Shown here: piece by piece, positions 1 to 10,121 of the stretch
Layout: every line of letters starts with the position of its first letter
Numbering within the stretch: position 1 is the stretch's first letter
DNA from: Bombella sp. ESL0385
GTDB lineage: Bacteria; Pseudomonadota; Alphaproteobacteria; Acetobacterales; Acetobacteraceae
Assembly: GCF_009725755.1 (NCBI RefSeq)
Contig: NZ_WNIJ01000001.1
Span: 1,240,001-1,304,000 of the forward strand
Reading direction: 5' to 3'
DNA length: 64,000 nucleotides
Translations under genes and position numbers: made by a program
The notes under the pieces: model-generated
What the model was told of the DNA's origin: nothing
The model's input: the letters and a program-made list of their open reading frames with translations, nothing else
The model's database searches: none

Positions 1-1
1 T

Positions 2-805
2 TTTCACCGTCATGCGCGTGGCCTCATCCTGACCGAGCAAGGTGAAGTCCTCCACCGGACGGCGCGAGAGGTCTTCTCTAAACTGGCTCTAACCCAAGCG
101 TTTTTAAGTGAAAACCGCGAGAAAGCAGCCGGCAAGATTAAGGTCACAACAACCTCTGGCTTCGGCCTCTCTTGGCTAACACCGCGCCTTCATCGTTTTG
201 TGGAGAAGCACCCTCATGTTGAGGTCACTCTCCTACTTGAAGATTCCGATTTGGACCTCAGCATGCGCGAAGCTGACGTAGCTATTCGCCTGCATCCCCC
301 AACCCAGCCGGACCTTATTCAACGTCATCTCGCCAGTTTTCACATGCCTATTTATGCCAGTAAGGAATATTTAGAGCAGCACGGCACACCAACTAGCCTT
401 AAAGAACTTGCCCAGCATAATCTTATAGGATTTGCAGGCTGGCACCTTCCCCTACCTCATGTAAATTGGCTCATAGAGCGACTTTTAAAAGATAAAATTA
501 TCCTTCACCCCAAAATCAACCTTGCTATTAATAATATAGCTGCCGTTGGTATGGCTATTGCCCAAGGTAATGGGATTGGAACCCTACCCTTTTACACAGC
601 TTCTGCTCATCCCAATCTAGTCCGTATTCTACCAGATGTTCATGGACCATTGGCAGAAGCCTTTTTTGTCTATCCTGAGGAGCTAAAAAGCTCTAAACGC
701 ATTTCTGTCTTCCGGGACTTCTTGTTAGAAGAACTCAACGCCGCACGCACAGGGAAGGATGTGCCCTCCCATAGCGCAGAGGCCTTTATTACTTCGCACG
801 ATTGA
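2..805 (+). CDS. LysR-family transcriptional regulator (5' truncated by window edge)
   Basis: The frame is open from the first bases of the window to a TGA, so the start lies upstream. About 267 residues are visible. The first ones (FHRHARGLILTEQGEVL) match the wing and linker helix that end the LysR winged HTH; the rest is the periplasmic-binding-like effector domain. An internal ATG at 200 is not the start, because LysR sequence continues upstream of it. The effector-domain motif LYxSxEYL-like (YASKEYLEQHGTP) and LIGF are typical of LysR proteins close to the GcvA/DsdC type. The effector and target genes cannot be read from this fragment. The 3' end overlaps the convergent IHF-beta gene by 17 bp. 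Confidence 0.85.
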   Translation, partial: FHRHARGLILTEQGEVLHRTAREVFSKLALTQAFLSENREKAAGKIKVTTTSGFGLSWLTPRLHRFVEKHPHVEVTLLLEDSDLDLSMREADVAIRLHPPTQPDLIQRHLASFHMPIYASKEYLEQHGTPTSLKELAQHNLIGFAGWHLPLPHVNWLIERLLKDKIILHPKINLAINNIAAVGMAIAQGNGIGTLPFYTASAHPNLVRILPDVHGPLAEAFFVYPEELKSSKRISVFRDFLLEELNAARTGKDVPSHSAEAFITSHD

Positions 806-1073
806 CCCGTTCGCGCAGCTCCTTCCCCGCGCGGAAGAAAGGAACGCGCTTTGCCTTAACATCAACGGCCGCCCCCGTCCGGGGGTTGCGCCCTTGGTGA
901 GCGGTGTGTTGACGCGTCCCAAAGCTACCAATCCCCCGCAGCTCTGCCCGATTGCCAGCTTCCAACCCTTCGGCAATATGCGTAAAAATCCCATCGACAG
1001 CCTTGCTGACTTTCTCTTTAGCCATGCCATCCAGACGTGAGGCTAACAAGGCGACAAACTCCGACCGCGTCAT
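789..1073 (-). CDS. ihfB: Integration host factor subunit beta (HU/IHF family)
   Basis: A 94-residue DNA-bending protein of the HU/IHF family. GIGSF lies at residues 47-51, and the beta-arm signature GRNPRTG at 61-67 carries the Pro that intercalates into DNA. The C-terminal FRAGKELRERVN is typical of IHF-beta rather than HU. IHF is a heterodimer that bends DNA in the nucleoid; the alpha partner is not in this window. A ribosome-binding site GGAGGG lies 5 nt before the ATG. The end of the gene overlaps the convergent LysR gene by 17 bp. I am confident of the family; the choice of beta over alpha rests on the C-terminus and length. Confidence 0.93.
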   Translation of the reverse strand: MTRSEFVALLASRLDGMAKEKVSKAVDGIFTHIAEGLEAGNRAELRGIGSFGTRQHTAHQGRNPRTGAAVDVKAKRVPFFRAGKELRERVNRAK

Positions 1074-1154
1074 TTCTACCCTCCGTCATTTTGTTCCCTA
1101 ACAAGCAGAGTGGCAAGATGTAGGCCGGAGCGTCAAGCAAAAAGCAGTATTACA

Positions 1155-1179
1155 GAAAAAGCCGGGAACATGCCCGGCC
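1155..1179 (-). terminator. Rho-independent terminator downstream of the MucR gene
   Basis: Read on the minus strand there is a GCCGGG/CCCGGC stem with a 6-nt loop followed by TTTTT. It lies about 33 bp past the MucR stop codon and before ihfB, separating the two minus-strand genes. Confidence 0.75.
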
Positions 1180-1211
1180 TTCTCATTACTCATAGCTTCT
1201 ACTTCACTCTA

Positions 1212-1694
1212 TTAGAGGTCACTATTATGACCACGCTTATGCTCCGCAGAGACCCCAATATTCCGCCCCAGACCAATCGTTCTGGCTAATTCAGAACGGC
1301 GTGCAGCATAAGAAGGAGCCACCATAGGATAATCCGAAGGGAGGCCCCATTTCTCGCGATATTGGTCCGGTGTCATATCATAGGTGCTTTTAAGATGACG
1401 TTTGAGCATCTTCAGCTTTTTACCATCTTCCAAACAGATAATGTAATCTGGGAAAACAGATTTACGAACGGGAACAGCCGGCTGCTGCTTAGGGGATGCA
1501 CCTTCCTCTCTTAGGTCGCTCTCCCCTCCTGCCAAAGCCTCATATACCTGGCGTATCAGTCCCGGTAGACTATCAGCAGGCACATCAGAGCCTGCTAACT
1601 TAGCAACGACAATATCAGCCGTTAACTCTAAGAGCTGTTTACGCTCGGCATTGGAGGAACTTTGGCCTTCTCTAGCCGGTATATTTTCTGTCAT
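1212..1694 (-). CDS. MucR/Ros family transcriptional regulator
   Basis: A 160-residue protein of the MucR/Ros zinc-finger regulators, which in alphaproteobacteria control exopolysaccharide, motility and cell-cycle genes. The diagnostic stretch is YIICLEDGKKLKMLKRHL followed by DMTPDQYREKWGLP and YPMVAPSYAARRSELA, near the C-terminus. The finger supplies one Cys, an Asp and the His of KRHL; the usual last His position is Tyr, as in several MucR relatives. I placed the start at 1694 because GAAGAAGG lies 7 nt upstream; the frame is also open to an ATG at 1736, but that one lacks a ribosome-binding site. A strong terminator follows. Given the glycan island in this window, control of polysaccharide genes is a reasonable inference but is not shown. 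Confidence 0.9.
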   Translation of the reverse strand: MTENIPAREGQSSSNAERKQLLELTADIVVAKLAGSDVPADSLPGLIRQVYEALAGGESDLREEGASPKQQPAVPVRKSVFPDYIICLEDGKKLKMLKRHLKSTYDMTPDQYREKWGLPSDYPMVAPSYAARRSELARTIGLGRNIGVSAEHKRGHNSDL

Positions 1695-1911
1695 TGAATA
1701 ACCTTCTTCGCTATAAATCTTCATGAGAGGATTCATGAAACTTTTACTATTTTTCCTCTAAACAAAAAAGAGAAAATATTCCTACTTACAAAAAAAAACA
1801 TCTTTCCCGTCCTCCTTCCTTCCACGAACTTTTCAATTACTAAGTGTTACCCCTCGCCTAAACAGACAAACAGAAGTAGGGTCCTATACAGAAATCTTTT
1901 TGGACCAGAAC

Positions 1912-4110
1912 ATGCTTACCCGTTTCCTAACTAACTTACATTCCAGAGGGGCTTCTTTTTTACCCTGGGTACTAGCCCCCTCTCTCAATGGGTTTCTCTT
2001 TGCCCTTCGCACGACCATTGCCGCCTGCCTAGCCCTCGGAATCGCCTTATGGCTGGAGCTTGATAGCCCCATCTGGGCTCCGATGACGGTATGGTCTGTA
2101 GCACAACTTACGCGTGGGGAAAGTCTCTCTAAGGCACGCTGGCGCATCATTGGCACGTTGATCGGCGGGACGGCGGCTCTTGTCTTTATTGGTATTTATC
2201 CGCAAGCTCCATGGCTCTTTTTCCCCCTCATTGCGGTATGGATTGGCCTATGCAGTGGGTTTGCTACCTTTGTAAGTAATTTTCGCTCATATGCGCTTGT
2301 TCTCTCTGGCTATACCTGTGCTATCATTTGCATGGATATTGTCCCAGAAACCAACAACATCTTTATGTTTGCTGTCTCGCGCGCCAGCTACATCATCCTT
2401 GGTGTGTTATGCGAGGCATTTATTGGCCTCCTTTTTGCCTTTAACCAAGACCACCGCGCCCATATTAGCGTCCGCCAAAAACTAGAATCTGCTCTTACTC
2501 TTGTTTGTAATACTTTATACCACATTCTGCGGCAGGATCGTGGTGCCATAACAGAGGCCCGCAATCTCTTTGGGACCATTCTATCCATCAATGATCAAAT
2601 CGAGTTTTCCGAGCTTGAGATGGGCGTGCATGGCCATGAAGGCGACCATGCCCGTGCAGCCTTGGCAGCCGTCTCCGCTTTGTTATCTCGCAGTTTTGGG
2701 ATGGCCACACGCTTGGAGCTTCTCTCCTCCAACCATAAGGATTTTGATACAGTCATTGCGGCCTTCATCCAATTCTTGCAGCATTTCTCTAAGCGTCTCC
2801 CCCAGGAGAGTGAAATATCAGAGCTTCTTGCGGAACTTCAGCATCTCAGAGACCTTTGCCGCCGCTATGCGACTCCTCACCGCCTTATTCCCCTTACCCC
2901 GACCGACCCCACCACACCAACAGAAGATAGCCTCATCACCAACTCCGCCTTAGATGAACGTATTCTCTTTTCCTCTTTAGGGGACCTCATCGGTGACCTT
3001 GAAGAAGCCATTACAGAATATCACGCCAGTACCCACACAATTCGTGGTGACCATTTTCAGTTCCAACGTCATACCCACCGTGATGGGCGGCTTGCTTTTA
3101 ATAATGGCTTCCGCGCTGCATTGGCTGTTCTTGTTACATCTTTTATTTATGAAGTCACCGCTTGGTCAAATGGCAATACACTCATCAGCATTACCGCTCT
3201 AATCTGCGGCCTTTTCGCTACGAAGGAAAACCCTGTCCTAGGAACGATCAAGTTCCTAAAAGGATTGGCGGTAGCATGGTGTGTTGCGTGGCTACTCTGC
3301 TTTGTCTTCATCCCGATGGTAACAACTTATGAGCCCCTTATCATCATCCTCTCTGCTGCGATGATGCTCGGCGGCCTCGCACGGGCTAACCCTGCAACGG
3401 CCCCTGCGGCAGCGGCGTATAATCTACTCATGCCTCTTATGCTGGGGATTCAAAACCATCATATTATTGATGAATCGAAGTTCTATAATACGACATTAGC
3501 GATTATGCTTTCCGGCGTTACGGCGGTTTTAATCTTCCGCAGCATTCTCCCCTTTAATCGCAAAGCAGAAGCCTTCCGCTTACGCAAGGCAACCCTACGC
3601 GAGCTACGCAACCTCGCTAGCCTGGGCAGCACACCGCATATCAGCGCATGGATTGGGCATAATACGGACCGTTTCTCCCGCTTGCTCCGCCATGCCACAA
3701 CCATCACTCCACTCGTAGAAGCTGGCATACAGGGGACATTAGCTACCCTTACCTTAGGGCTAAATATCATTCGCCTTCGCGGTTTGCTCAATCGTGAATA
3801 TTTACCCGAAAGCGCGCGCCGGCCTATTACGCTTGTTCTCTATTACATCGAACATTCATCCCGCCGGCATGACCGCGCCGCCCGCCTGACCCGTGCAGCC
3901 ATTCGCCGCCTCCGCGAGCTTGATACACAAGACCATGAGGCCATCATTCGGCTAGAAATCACCCGCGCCTTGACCCATCTTGTCGTCATTGAATACACAT
4001 TGCGTACCAATGAGAACTTTCTTGATGCGAGCGAGCCTTTCCGTGGGGAAGGTCCCATCATCACACCTCCCCCTCAACCGCCAACATTGCAAGAGTTAGA
4101 AAGTACCTAA
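1912..4110 (+). CDS. FUSC-family membrane transporter (aromatic acid/fusaric acid exporter type)
   Basis: A 732-residue inner-membrane protein of the FUSC (fusaric acid resistance, AaeB-like) family. It has two hydrophobic clusters, one near residues 20-180 and a second around 400-550, each followed by a long soluble helical region, which is the usual FUSC architecture. Early motifs include SPIWAPMTVWSVAQ and GTLIGGTAA. Members export aromatic carboxylic acids or act in efflux with an AaeA-type periplasmic partner; no such partner is encoded here. A TTG at 1900 in the same frame is an alternative start; I prefer the ATG. The glycosyltransferase gene begins 5 bp downstream, so the two are probably co-transcribed. 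The substrate is unknown. Confidence 0.85.
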   Translation: MLTRFLTNLHSRGASFLPWVLAPSLNGFLFALRTTIAACLALGIALWLELDSPIWAPMTVWSVAQLTRGESLSKARWRIIGTLIGGTAALVFIGIYPQAPWLFFPLIAVWIGLCSGFATFVSNFRSYALVLSGYTCAIICMDIVPETNNIFMFAVSRASYIILGVLCEAFIGLLFAFNQDHRAHISVRQKLESALTLVCNTLYHILRQDRGAITEARNLFGTILSINDQIEFSELEMGVHGHEGDHARAALAAVSALLSRSFGMATRLELLSSNHKDFDTVIAAFIQFLQHFSKRLPQESEISELLAELQHLRDLCRRYATPHRLIPLTPTDPTTPTEDSLITNSALDERILFSSLGDLIGDLEEAITEYHASTHTIRGDHFQFQRHTHRDGRLAFNNGFRAALAVLVTSFIYEVTAWSNGNTLISITALICGLFATKENPVLGTIKFLKGLAVAWCVAWLLCFVFIPMVTTYEPLIIILSAAMMLGGLARANPATAPAAAAYNLLMPLMLGIQNHHIIDESKFYNTTLAIMLSGVTAVLIFRSILPFNRKAEAFRLRKATLRELRNLASLGSTPHISAWIGHNTDRFSRLLRHATTITPLVEAGIQGTLATLTLGLNIIRLRGLLNREYLPESARRPITLVLYYIEHSSRRHDRAARLTRAAIRRLRELDTQDHEAIIRLEITRALTHLVVIEYTLRTNENFLDASEPFRGEGPIITPPPQPPTLQELEST

Positions 4111-4115
4111 CGATT

Positions 4116-5225
4116 ATGAAAATCCATTATCTCGTCACAAGTTTAGAGACAGGCGGGGCGGAATTTGCCATTCCTGACATCGTTCATGCCCTTAAAACCT
4201 ATGGGCATCATGTTGATGTCACCGCATGTGAACCCCGCGATATGGGAGCCGCCCCGTATCTTGATCGCGCAGGCATCCCGTATCGACTACTTGGGACAAA
4301 AAGGCGGCCTTTCCTCCTCACGCTCTTGCGTATTTTACGCTTACTCCGCAAAGACCGCCCTGATATTATTTGGACCTCCCTAAGCCGCGCTACGTTACTC
4401 GGCCAACTTGCAGGGAAAATCCTCTCCATCCCCGTTGTGAGCTGGAAGAATAGTGCAAGCATCCGTTTTACCACGACAGCGGGGCGGCCCATCACACGGT
4501 TATGGGTGGCGGATTCCCCTTATGTTGCACAATTTTTACAGGATGTTATGGAGATTCCTCCAGCAAAGATAACATGCTGGCCACTTTATATTGCTGCGCC
4601 TAACAGCCATCCAGCCCCGCAATGGGATGGCACAACACCGCTGCATATTGGCACTACAGGCCGCTTACATGAGGTTAAAAATTATCCCCTCTTGATTGAA
4701 GGCCTTGCCCTCTTCCGCCAGCGTTACCCACAATGGGCCGACCATATCCGCCTCTCCTTTGCTGGAGATGGCCCCCAACGTGCCGAGTTAGAAAGCCTCA
4801 TCAAAACATATGGGCTTCAACACCATGTGTTTCTTTTAGGCTTTCAAACAAATGTCACGTCTTTCCTCAAGACACTCCATCTTTATACGCAACCCTCACG
4901 CTATGAGGGCATGTGCCTTGCCGCGCATGAAGCCATGAATATGAGCCTCCCTGTCATTGCCACACCAGTGGGGGAAATGCGTCATAGCGTCCAACCCGGT
5001 AAAACGGGGTTTATCCTCCAGCCTGACCATATCCCAGAAACATTCTGTGAGACCTTAGCAGAGATATTCCAACACCCTGAAGAACTGCACCGCTATGGCA
5101 TAGCCGCTAAAAGCTATATTGATGCACATTATAGCCGAGACGCCTTCATGCAGCGATGTGGAACGATTGTTGAAAGACTGGCGCAGATGACTGGCACACA
5201 GTCATTGGAGAATACTCCATCATGA
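4116..5225 (+). CDS. Glycosyltransferase family 4
   Basis: A 369-residue GT-B fold enzyme that transfers a sugar from a nucleotide donor. The N-terminal half begins with the typical YLVTSLETGGAE. The C-terminal half has GTTGRLHEVKNYPLLIEGL, then YEGMCLAAHEAMNMSLPVIAT, which contains the donor-binding E-x7-E of GT4 (EGMCLAAHE), then GEMRHSVQPGKTGFIL. There is no signal peptide, so it acts at the cytoplasmic side. It starts 5 bp after the FUSC gene and its stop overlaps the next gene as ATGA, so the three probably form one operon. Donor and acceptor sugars cannot be told from sequence. The FUSC/FAH setting is odd for a polysaccharide enzyme. Confidence 0.9.
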   Translation: MKIHYLVTSLETGGAEFAIPDIVHALKTYGHHVDVTACEPRDMGAAPYLDRAGIPYRLLGTKRRPFLLTLLRILRLLRKDRPDIIWTSLSRATLLGQLAGKILSIPVVSWKNSASIRFTTTAGRPITRLWVADSPYVAQFLQDVMEIPPAKITCWPLYIAAPNSHPAPQWDGTTPLHIGTTGRLHEVKNYPLLIEGLALFRQRYPQWADHIRLSFAGDGPQRAELESLIKTYGLQHHVFLLGFQTNVTSFLKTLHLYTQPSRYEGMCLAAHEAMNMSLPVIATPVGEMRHSVQPGKTGFILQPDHIPETFCETLAEIFQHPEELHRYGIAAKSYIDAHYSRDAFMQRCGTIVERLAQMTGTQSLENTPS

Positions 5226-6070
5226 CAAAACTCTGCCGCTATGGCCTCCTCGGCTCTGAAAAACCCGGATTAATTGATAGCTCTGGCACAATACGAGACC
5301 TCTCCGGCCTTTGGGATGATGTAACACCAGAGCACCTCTCTCCCCACTCCCTTGCCCAACTAGCGAAGATTGATACAGCGACCTTGCCACTTGTGGAGGG
5401 CTCTCCACGGTTCGGCGTACCTGTTAGTCATGTTTCTAAATGTGTTTGCATTGGCCTAAACTATGCTGACCACGCCGAAGAAGCCGGTCTTCCCATCCCG
5501 CAAGAGCCAATCGTCTTTCTAAAAGCTCCTTCTGCCCTTTGTGGTGCTTATGATGATATTCCCATTCCCCCCCATGCCACACAGATGGATTGGGAGGTGG
5601 AGCTAGGCATCATCATCGGCAGCACGGCACGCTATGTGACAGAAGCGGACGCTTTGAACTATGTGGCAGGATACTGCATCATCAATGACGTGTCAGAACG
5701 CAGCTTCCAAATGCAATCCTCACAATGGGACAAAGGCAAAGGCTGCGATAATTTCGGACCTGTTGGTCCCTATCTCGTCACGGCTGATGAAATTGCCGAG
5801 CCACAGCAACTCCGTCTCTGGCTGGATGTGAATGGCACACGCCGGCAAGATGGCTCGACAGCGACTATGATTTTCTCCGTCAGGCAGATTATCGCCTATC
5901 TCAGCCGGTACATGACCCTCCTCCCCGGCGACATCATCGCCACTGGCACCCCACCCGGCGTGGGGATGGGGCACAAGCCACCCCTTTGGCTGCAAGAAGG
6001 TGATGAAATACGACTTGGTATTGAAGGGCTGGGCGAGCAAAAACAAACACTAATACGGTGGCGGCAATGA
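5222..6070 (+). CDS. Fumarylacetoacetate hydrolase (FAH) family protein
   Basis: A 282-residue member of the FAH superfamily, whose members hydrolyse or decarboxylate beta-diketo and acylpyruvate compounds using a divalent metal. The metal triad is visible as E125, E127 (DWEVELG) and D156 (INDVSER). IGLNYADHAEEAG near residue 77 and GDIIATGTPPGVGMG near the C-terminus are family hallmarks. The short N-terminal domain and the overall length fit the bacterial acylpyruvase, ureidoglycolate-lyase-like and 2-keto-3-deoxy-sugar-acid branch. It overlaps the upstream glycosyltransferase by 4 bp (ATGA), so it is translationally coupled. The exact substrate is not determinable. Confidence 0.9.
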   Translation: MTKLCRYGLLGSEKPGLIDSSGTIRDLSGLWDDVTPEHLSPHSLAQLAKIDTATLPLVEGSPRFGVPVSHVSKCVCIGLNYADHAEEAGLPIPQEPIVFLKAPSALCGAYDDIPIPPHATQMDWEVELGIIIGSTARYVTEADALNYVAGYCIINDVSERSFQMQSSQWDKGKGCDNFGPVGPYLVTADEIAEPQQLRLWLDVNGTRRQDGSTATMIFSVRQIIAYLSRYMTLLPGDIIATGTPPGVGMGHKPPLWLQEGDEIRLGIEGLGEQKQTLIRWRQ

Positions 6071-6083
6071 AAACACCGCCACC
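6057..6083 (+). other. Hairpin spanning the stop codon of the FAH gene
   Basis: A perfect 8-bp inverted repeat, GGTGGCGG and CCGCCACC, encloses the stop codon with an 11-nt loop. No T-run follows, so it is not a clear intrinsic terminator. It may protect the 3' end of the transcript. Confidence 0.35.
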
Positions 6084-6216
6084 ATCCTCGTGAATATGGA
6101 GCATCAGTTTCACAATACCGGGAGGAACAAGAATCATATTATATTGCTGATCCTCGGCACGTGAAGCTGAAACAATTTATGATCTTATTTTTCAACACAA
6201 TATTATCTGTTTTATA

Positions 6217-7251
6217 TCACAGCTTCTTTAACTTCTTCTGTGCATCTATATTACCCATAGACGCTGCTTTACGAAGCCAATTTGCCGCTATATGTACATC
6301 CCGCTTTGTTGAATGTTCTTCTAGATATATAAGCCCCAAAGTATAAGCCGCAACATCATCACCTTGTGCAGCGGCACTTTCCAAATAGGCTATCGCCGTA
6401 TCGAGGTCTTGCCACCCCCAATAGATTGTCCCCAGTTTAGTTTGGGCAGGGGCGTAACCTGCCTCGGCGGCTTTTTTATACCACGCTAAAGCGGTATCTT
6501 CATCGCGCTTCACGCCCTGCTTATTCTCATAAGCCAAACCTATATCATAGGCTGCCGCTGCACTACCTTGCTTCTCTGCTTTTTGGAACAGAGCAAACGC
6601 CTTTGCATAATCACGCGGGACACCATGGCCATCCCTATAAAGCTCTCCAAGCTTTGCTAACGCCAAGTCATCATCTTGAGCTGCGGCCTTTTGATACCAT
6701 TTTAAAGCTTCGTTATAATCTTGGGGAACGCCCTGCCCGTACTCGTATAATAACCCAATATTATATTGGGCCACTGAATCATCTTGCTCTGCGGCCTTCC
6801 GATACCATTCTAAGGCCTTGCCATAATCTTGAGGAACACCCCGCCCCAACCGGTATAACGTCCCAAGCCCCTCTTGGGCTGTAACATCATCTTCAACAGC
6901 CGCCTTCTGGTACCACATGGCAGCTTTTGCGTAATCTTGAGGCACACCTATGCCTTGGTCGTAAAACTCACCCATCTTCGATTGAGACGGCACATCACCT
7001 TGATCTGCCGCCTTTTTATACCATTCAGCCGCTCTTACTTCATCCTGTGCAACACTTATCCCAAAAAGATAAGCGTTCCCCATGACACTCTGAGCACTTG
7101 CATTGCCATGCTCTGCCTTATTAAAAATAACAAACATGCCCGGGTCTCGCGGGTCTATATTAGGATTCTGCTTAGACTTCGCACATCCAGCATGGCTTAA
7201 AGAGACCATAACCGTGGCTGATAATACCGTTAGAATGATACGCGTCTTCAT
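6217..7251 (-). CDS. Sel1-repeat (TPR-like) exported protein
   Basis: A 344-residue protein made almost entirely of about eight Sel1-like repeats, each of 36 residues with the pattern A-x-x-x-L-G-x-x-Y-x-x-G-x-G-V-x-x-D-x-x-x-A-x-x-W-Y-x-K-A-A. Such alpha-solenoids act as protein-protein scaffolds. The N-terminus MKTRIILTVLSATVMVSL is a signal peptide. A Cys follows in SHAGC, which could be a lipobox, although His at -3 is atypical; cleavage by the general signal peptidase is the alternative. The start at 7251 is set by GGGAG 8 nt upstream; the frame is open to an ATG at 7305 but that would bury the signal peptide. It lies just downstream of tRNA-Ser on the same strand. Its partner is unknown. 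Confidence 0.85.
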   Translation of the reverse strand: MKTRIILTVLSATVMVSLSHAGCAKSKQNPNIDPRDPGMFVIFNKAEHGNASAQSVMGNAYLFGISVAQDEVRAAEWYKKAADQGDVPSQSKMGEFYDQGIGVPQDYAKAAMWYQKAAVEDDVTAQEGLGTLYRLGRGVPQDYGKALEWYRKAAEQDDSVAQYNIGLLYEYGQGVPQDYNEALKWYQKAAAQDDDLALAKLGELYRDGHGVPRDYAKAFALFQKAEKQGSAAAAYDIGLAYENKQGVKRDEDTALAWYKKAAEAGYAPAQTKLGTIYWGWQDLDTAIAYLESAAAQGDDVAAYTLGLIYLEEHSTKRDVHIAANWLRKAASMGNIDAQKKLKKL

Positions 7252-7343
7252 CCTGCAGCTCCCTAAACTCTGCTGTATAAGCAGCAATCTGCCCGAGACT
7301 AGCATCTTCTATGATGATTCATATGTAAAAAATACGGAATCCT

Positions 7344-7433
7344 TGGCGGAGAGAGAGGGATTCGAACCCTCGGAACGCTTGCACGCTCAACGGTTTTCGA
7401 GACCGCCCCAATCGACCACTCTGGCACCTCTCC
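7344..7433 (-). tRNA. tRNA-Ser (anticodon CGA)
   Basis: A 90-nt class II tRNA with an extra arm. The acceptor stem starts GGAGAGG and the gene ends with an encoded CCA. The anticodon stem GCGGT/ACCGT encloses the loop CTCGAAA, giving CGA, which reads the serine codon UCG. The T-loop GGTTCGAATCC is intact. Confidence 0.95.
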
Positions 7434-7579
7434 GGGGCTTGGGGCTAAAGCCGGGACTATGCCCGGACACCACCAAGTAATGCCGGTGTTATGGCGAGAT
7501 TTTACCCACTTGGCAAGGGGTTTCCCCTCTCATCCTCTCGTCAATCCTCCCCTGCAACCCATAAATCCTACTTTATTTA

Positions 7580-7608
7580 TTGACGATACAAGGGAAAAGC
7601 AGTACAGA
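7580..7608 (+). promoter_or_regulatory. Candidate promoter of rplU-rpmA
   Basis: TTGACG at 7580-7585 is followed, after exactly 17 bp, by TACAGA at 7603-7608. It lies about 140 bp upstream of rplU in the otherwise gene-free stretch between tRNA-Ser and rplU. The -10 element is a weak match, so this remains a sequence-based guess. Confidence 0.3.
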
Positions 7609-7746
7609 ACCCCACTGTTCCTATGGTTTTCTACCACTGGTAGGAAATTGTTTGAACCAATGAAAAAAAGCGAGCGGGTCTGCCAAACCTACAAAGCTAG
7701 GTGAGGCTAAGGGCCAGAGGCTTCGGTAACATAAAGAGAGTTTTGC

Positions 7747-8061
7747 ATGTTTGCAGTCATCCGCACGGGCGGGAAACAATATCGCGTTGCTAAAGACGCT
7801 ATCTTGAAGGTCGAAAAGCTAGAGGCTGAGGCTGGTAGCACAGTGACCTTCTCGGATGTTCTTATGGTTGGTGGTGAAGGCAGCACCAAGGTTGGGGCTC
7901 CGCTGGTCGAAGGGGCTAGTGTTACCGCTGAGGTTGTTGCCCAAGATCGCTTGCCAACGGTCATCATCTTCAAAAAACGCCGCCGTCAGAATAGCCGCCG
8001 TAAGAATGGCCATCGCCAGCCGGTAACTGTTCTGCGTATTACCGCAATCAACGCCGCGTAA
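7747..8061 (+). CDS. rplU: 50S ribosomal protein L21
   Basis: A 104-residue ribosomal protein that binds 23S rRNA in the large subunit. It opens with [14 protein letters not shown] and contains [17 protein letters not shown], the basic signature of L21. The length is normal. It is the first gene of rplU-rpmA, with obgE downstream, a widely conserved order. A purine-rich AAAGAGAG lies upstream of the ATG. Confidence 0.98.
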   Translation: MFAVIRTGGKQYRVAKDAILKVEKLEAEAGSTVTFSDVLMVGGEGSTKVGAPLVEGASVTAEVVAQDRLPTVIIFKKRRRQNSRRKNGHRQPVTVLRITAINAA

Positions 8062-8090
8062 CTTCGCCCGTTCTTTAAGGAGACACAGTC

Positions 8091-9466
<1,376 letters not shown>

Positions 9467-9472
9467 ACCTTT

Positions 9473-9511
9473 AAAGGGAGGGACGCCTTCATCCCAACGC
9501 CCCTCCCCTTT
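9473..9511. terminator. Possible bidirectional hairpin between obgE and lutC
   Basis: AAAGGGAGGG and CCCCTCCCCTTT pair across a short loop between two convergent genes, with one bulged C. There is no strong T-run on either strand, so the termination role is tentative. Confidence 0.4.
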
Positions 9512-9515
9512 ATCG

Positions 9516-10121
9516 CTACGCCCATATAATCGAAAGGCTGCGCACGCCTTGTGCGCCGCGGATTAAGACCCCTTCAATATCCGCTGTGGCAGAAGGACCG
9601 GACATTAACACGCCATACCCTGCTGTACGGAACTCCGAGCGTTCCCGATAGGCATTATGCATGTTCCCGACCAACTCATCTTTGGCGAGCAGAACAACCA
9701 AATGCTGTGCAAGATGGACATCTGCGAGATGGTCCTTCAACTCCACTTCGCTAAGGAAGATACCGCCCATCTCCGCCACGCCAAAGGCTGCACGCACCAC
9801 CATAACATCCACTGTATCTGCCTCTTGGTGCGTGGTGAGGTCCTCTATTCGTAACGTGCCTTTTACTTCAGGCACAGCGGTGCAGAGATTACGCCGTTTA
9901 GGGAAAGCACGCGCAATCGCTGCCTCCACCGTCTCACCATCTTGGCGATGAATCATCTGCCCGCCCATCAAAGCAAGGTTGGATTCAAAACGCTCAGGGC
10001 TAGCATCTTGGTCACCCAGCATCACAATGGGAGGCAAAGGGTAAGCCTCCTCCGCAGGGGACTTCACCGCCCGTAAACGACCAAGAATGGCATCACGCGC
10101 GCTCATAGCCTTATCACTCAT
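9516..10121 (-). CDS. lutC: Lactate utilization protein C (LUD domain)
   Basis: A 201-residue LUD-domain protein, the third subunit of the LutABC iron-sulfur complex that oxidises L-lactate to pyruvate. The sequence runs from SARDAILGRLR to a C-terminal GPSATADIEGVLIRGAQGV, a strong LutC signature. The start at 10121 overlaps the lutB stop as ATGA, and GAGGGG sits 8 nt upstream; an in-frame ATG at 10178 lies inside lutB and is not needed. It is the last gene of lutA-lutB-lutC. LUD proteins have no known independent activity, so the assignment rests on the operon. Confidence 0.93.
   Translation of the reverse strand: MSDKAMSARDAILGRLRAVKSPAEEAYPLPPIVMLGDQDASPERFESNLALMGGQMIHRQDGETVEAAIARAFPKRRNLCTAVPEVKGTLRIEDLTTHQEADTVDVMVVRAAFGVAEMGGIFLSEVELKDHLADVHLAQHLVVLLAKDELVGNMHNAYRERSEFRTAGYGVLMSGPSATADIEGVLIRGAQGVRSLSIIWA

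Noticed and set aside
7103-7704. Open frames on the plus strand around tRNA-Ser
   Set aside because: They cross the tRNA gene antisense or lack a ribosome-binding site; their sequence is not protein-like.
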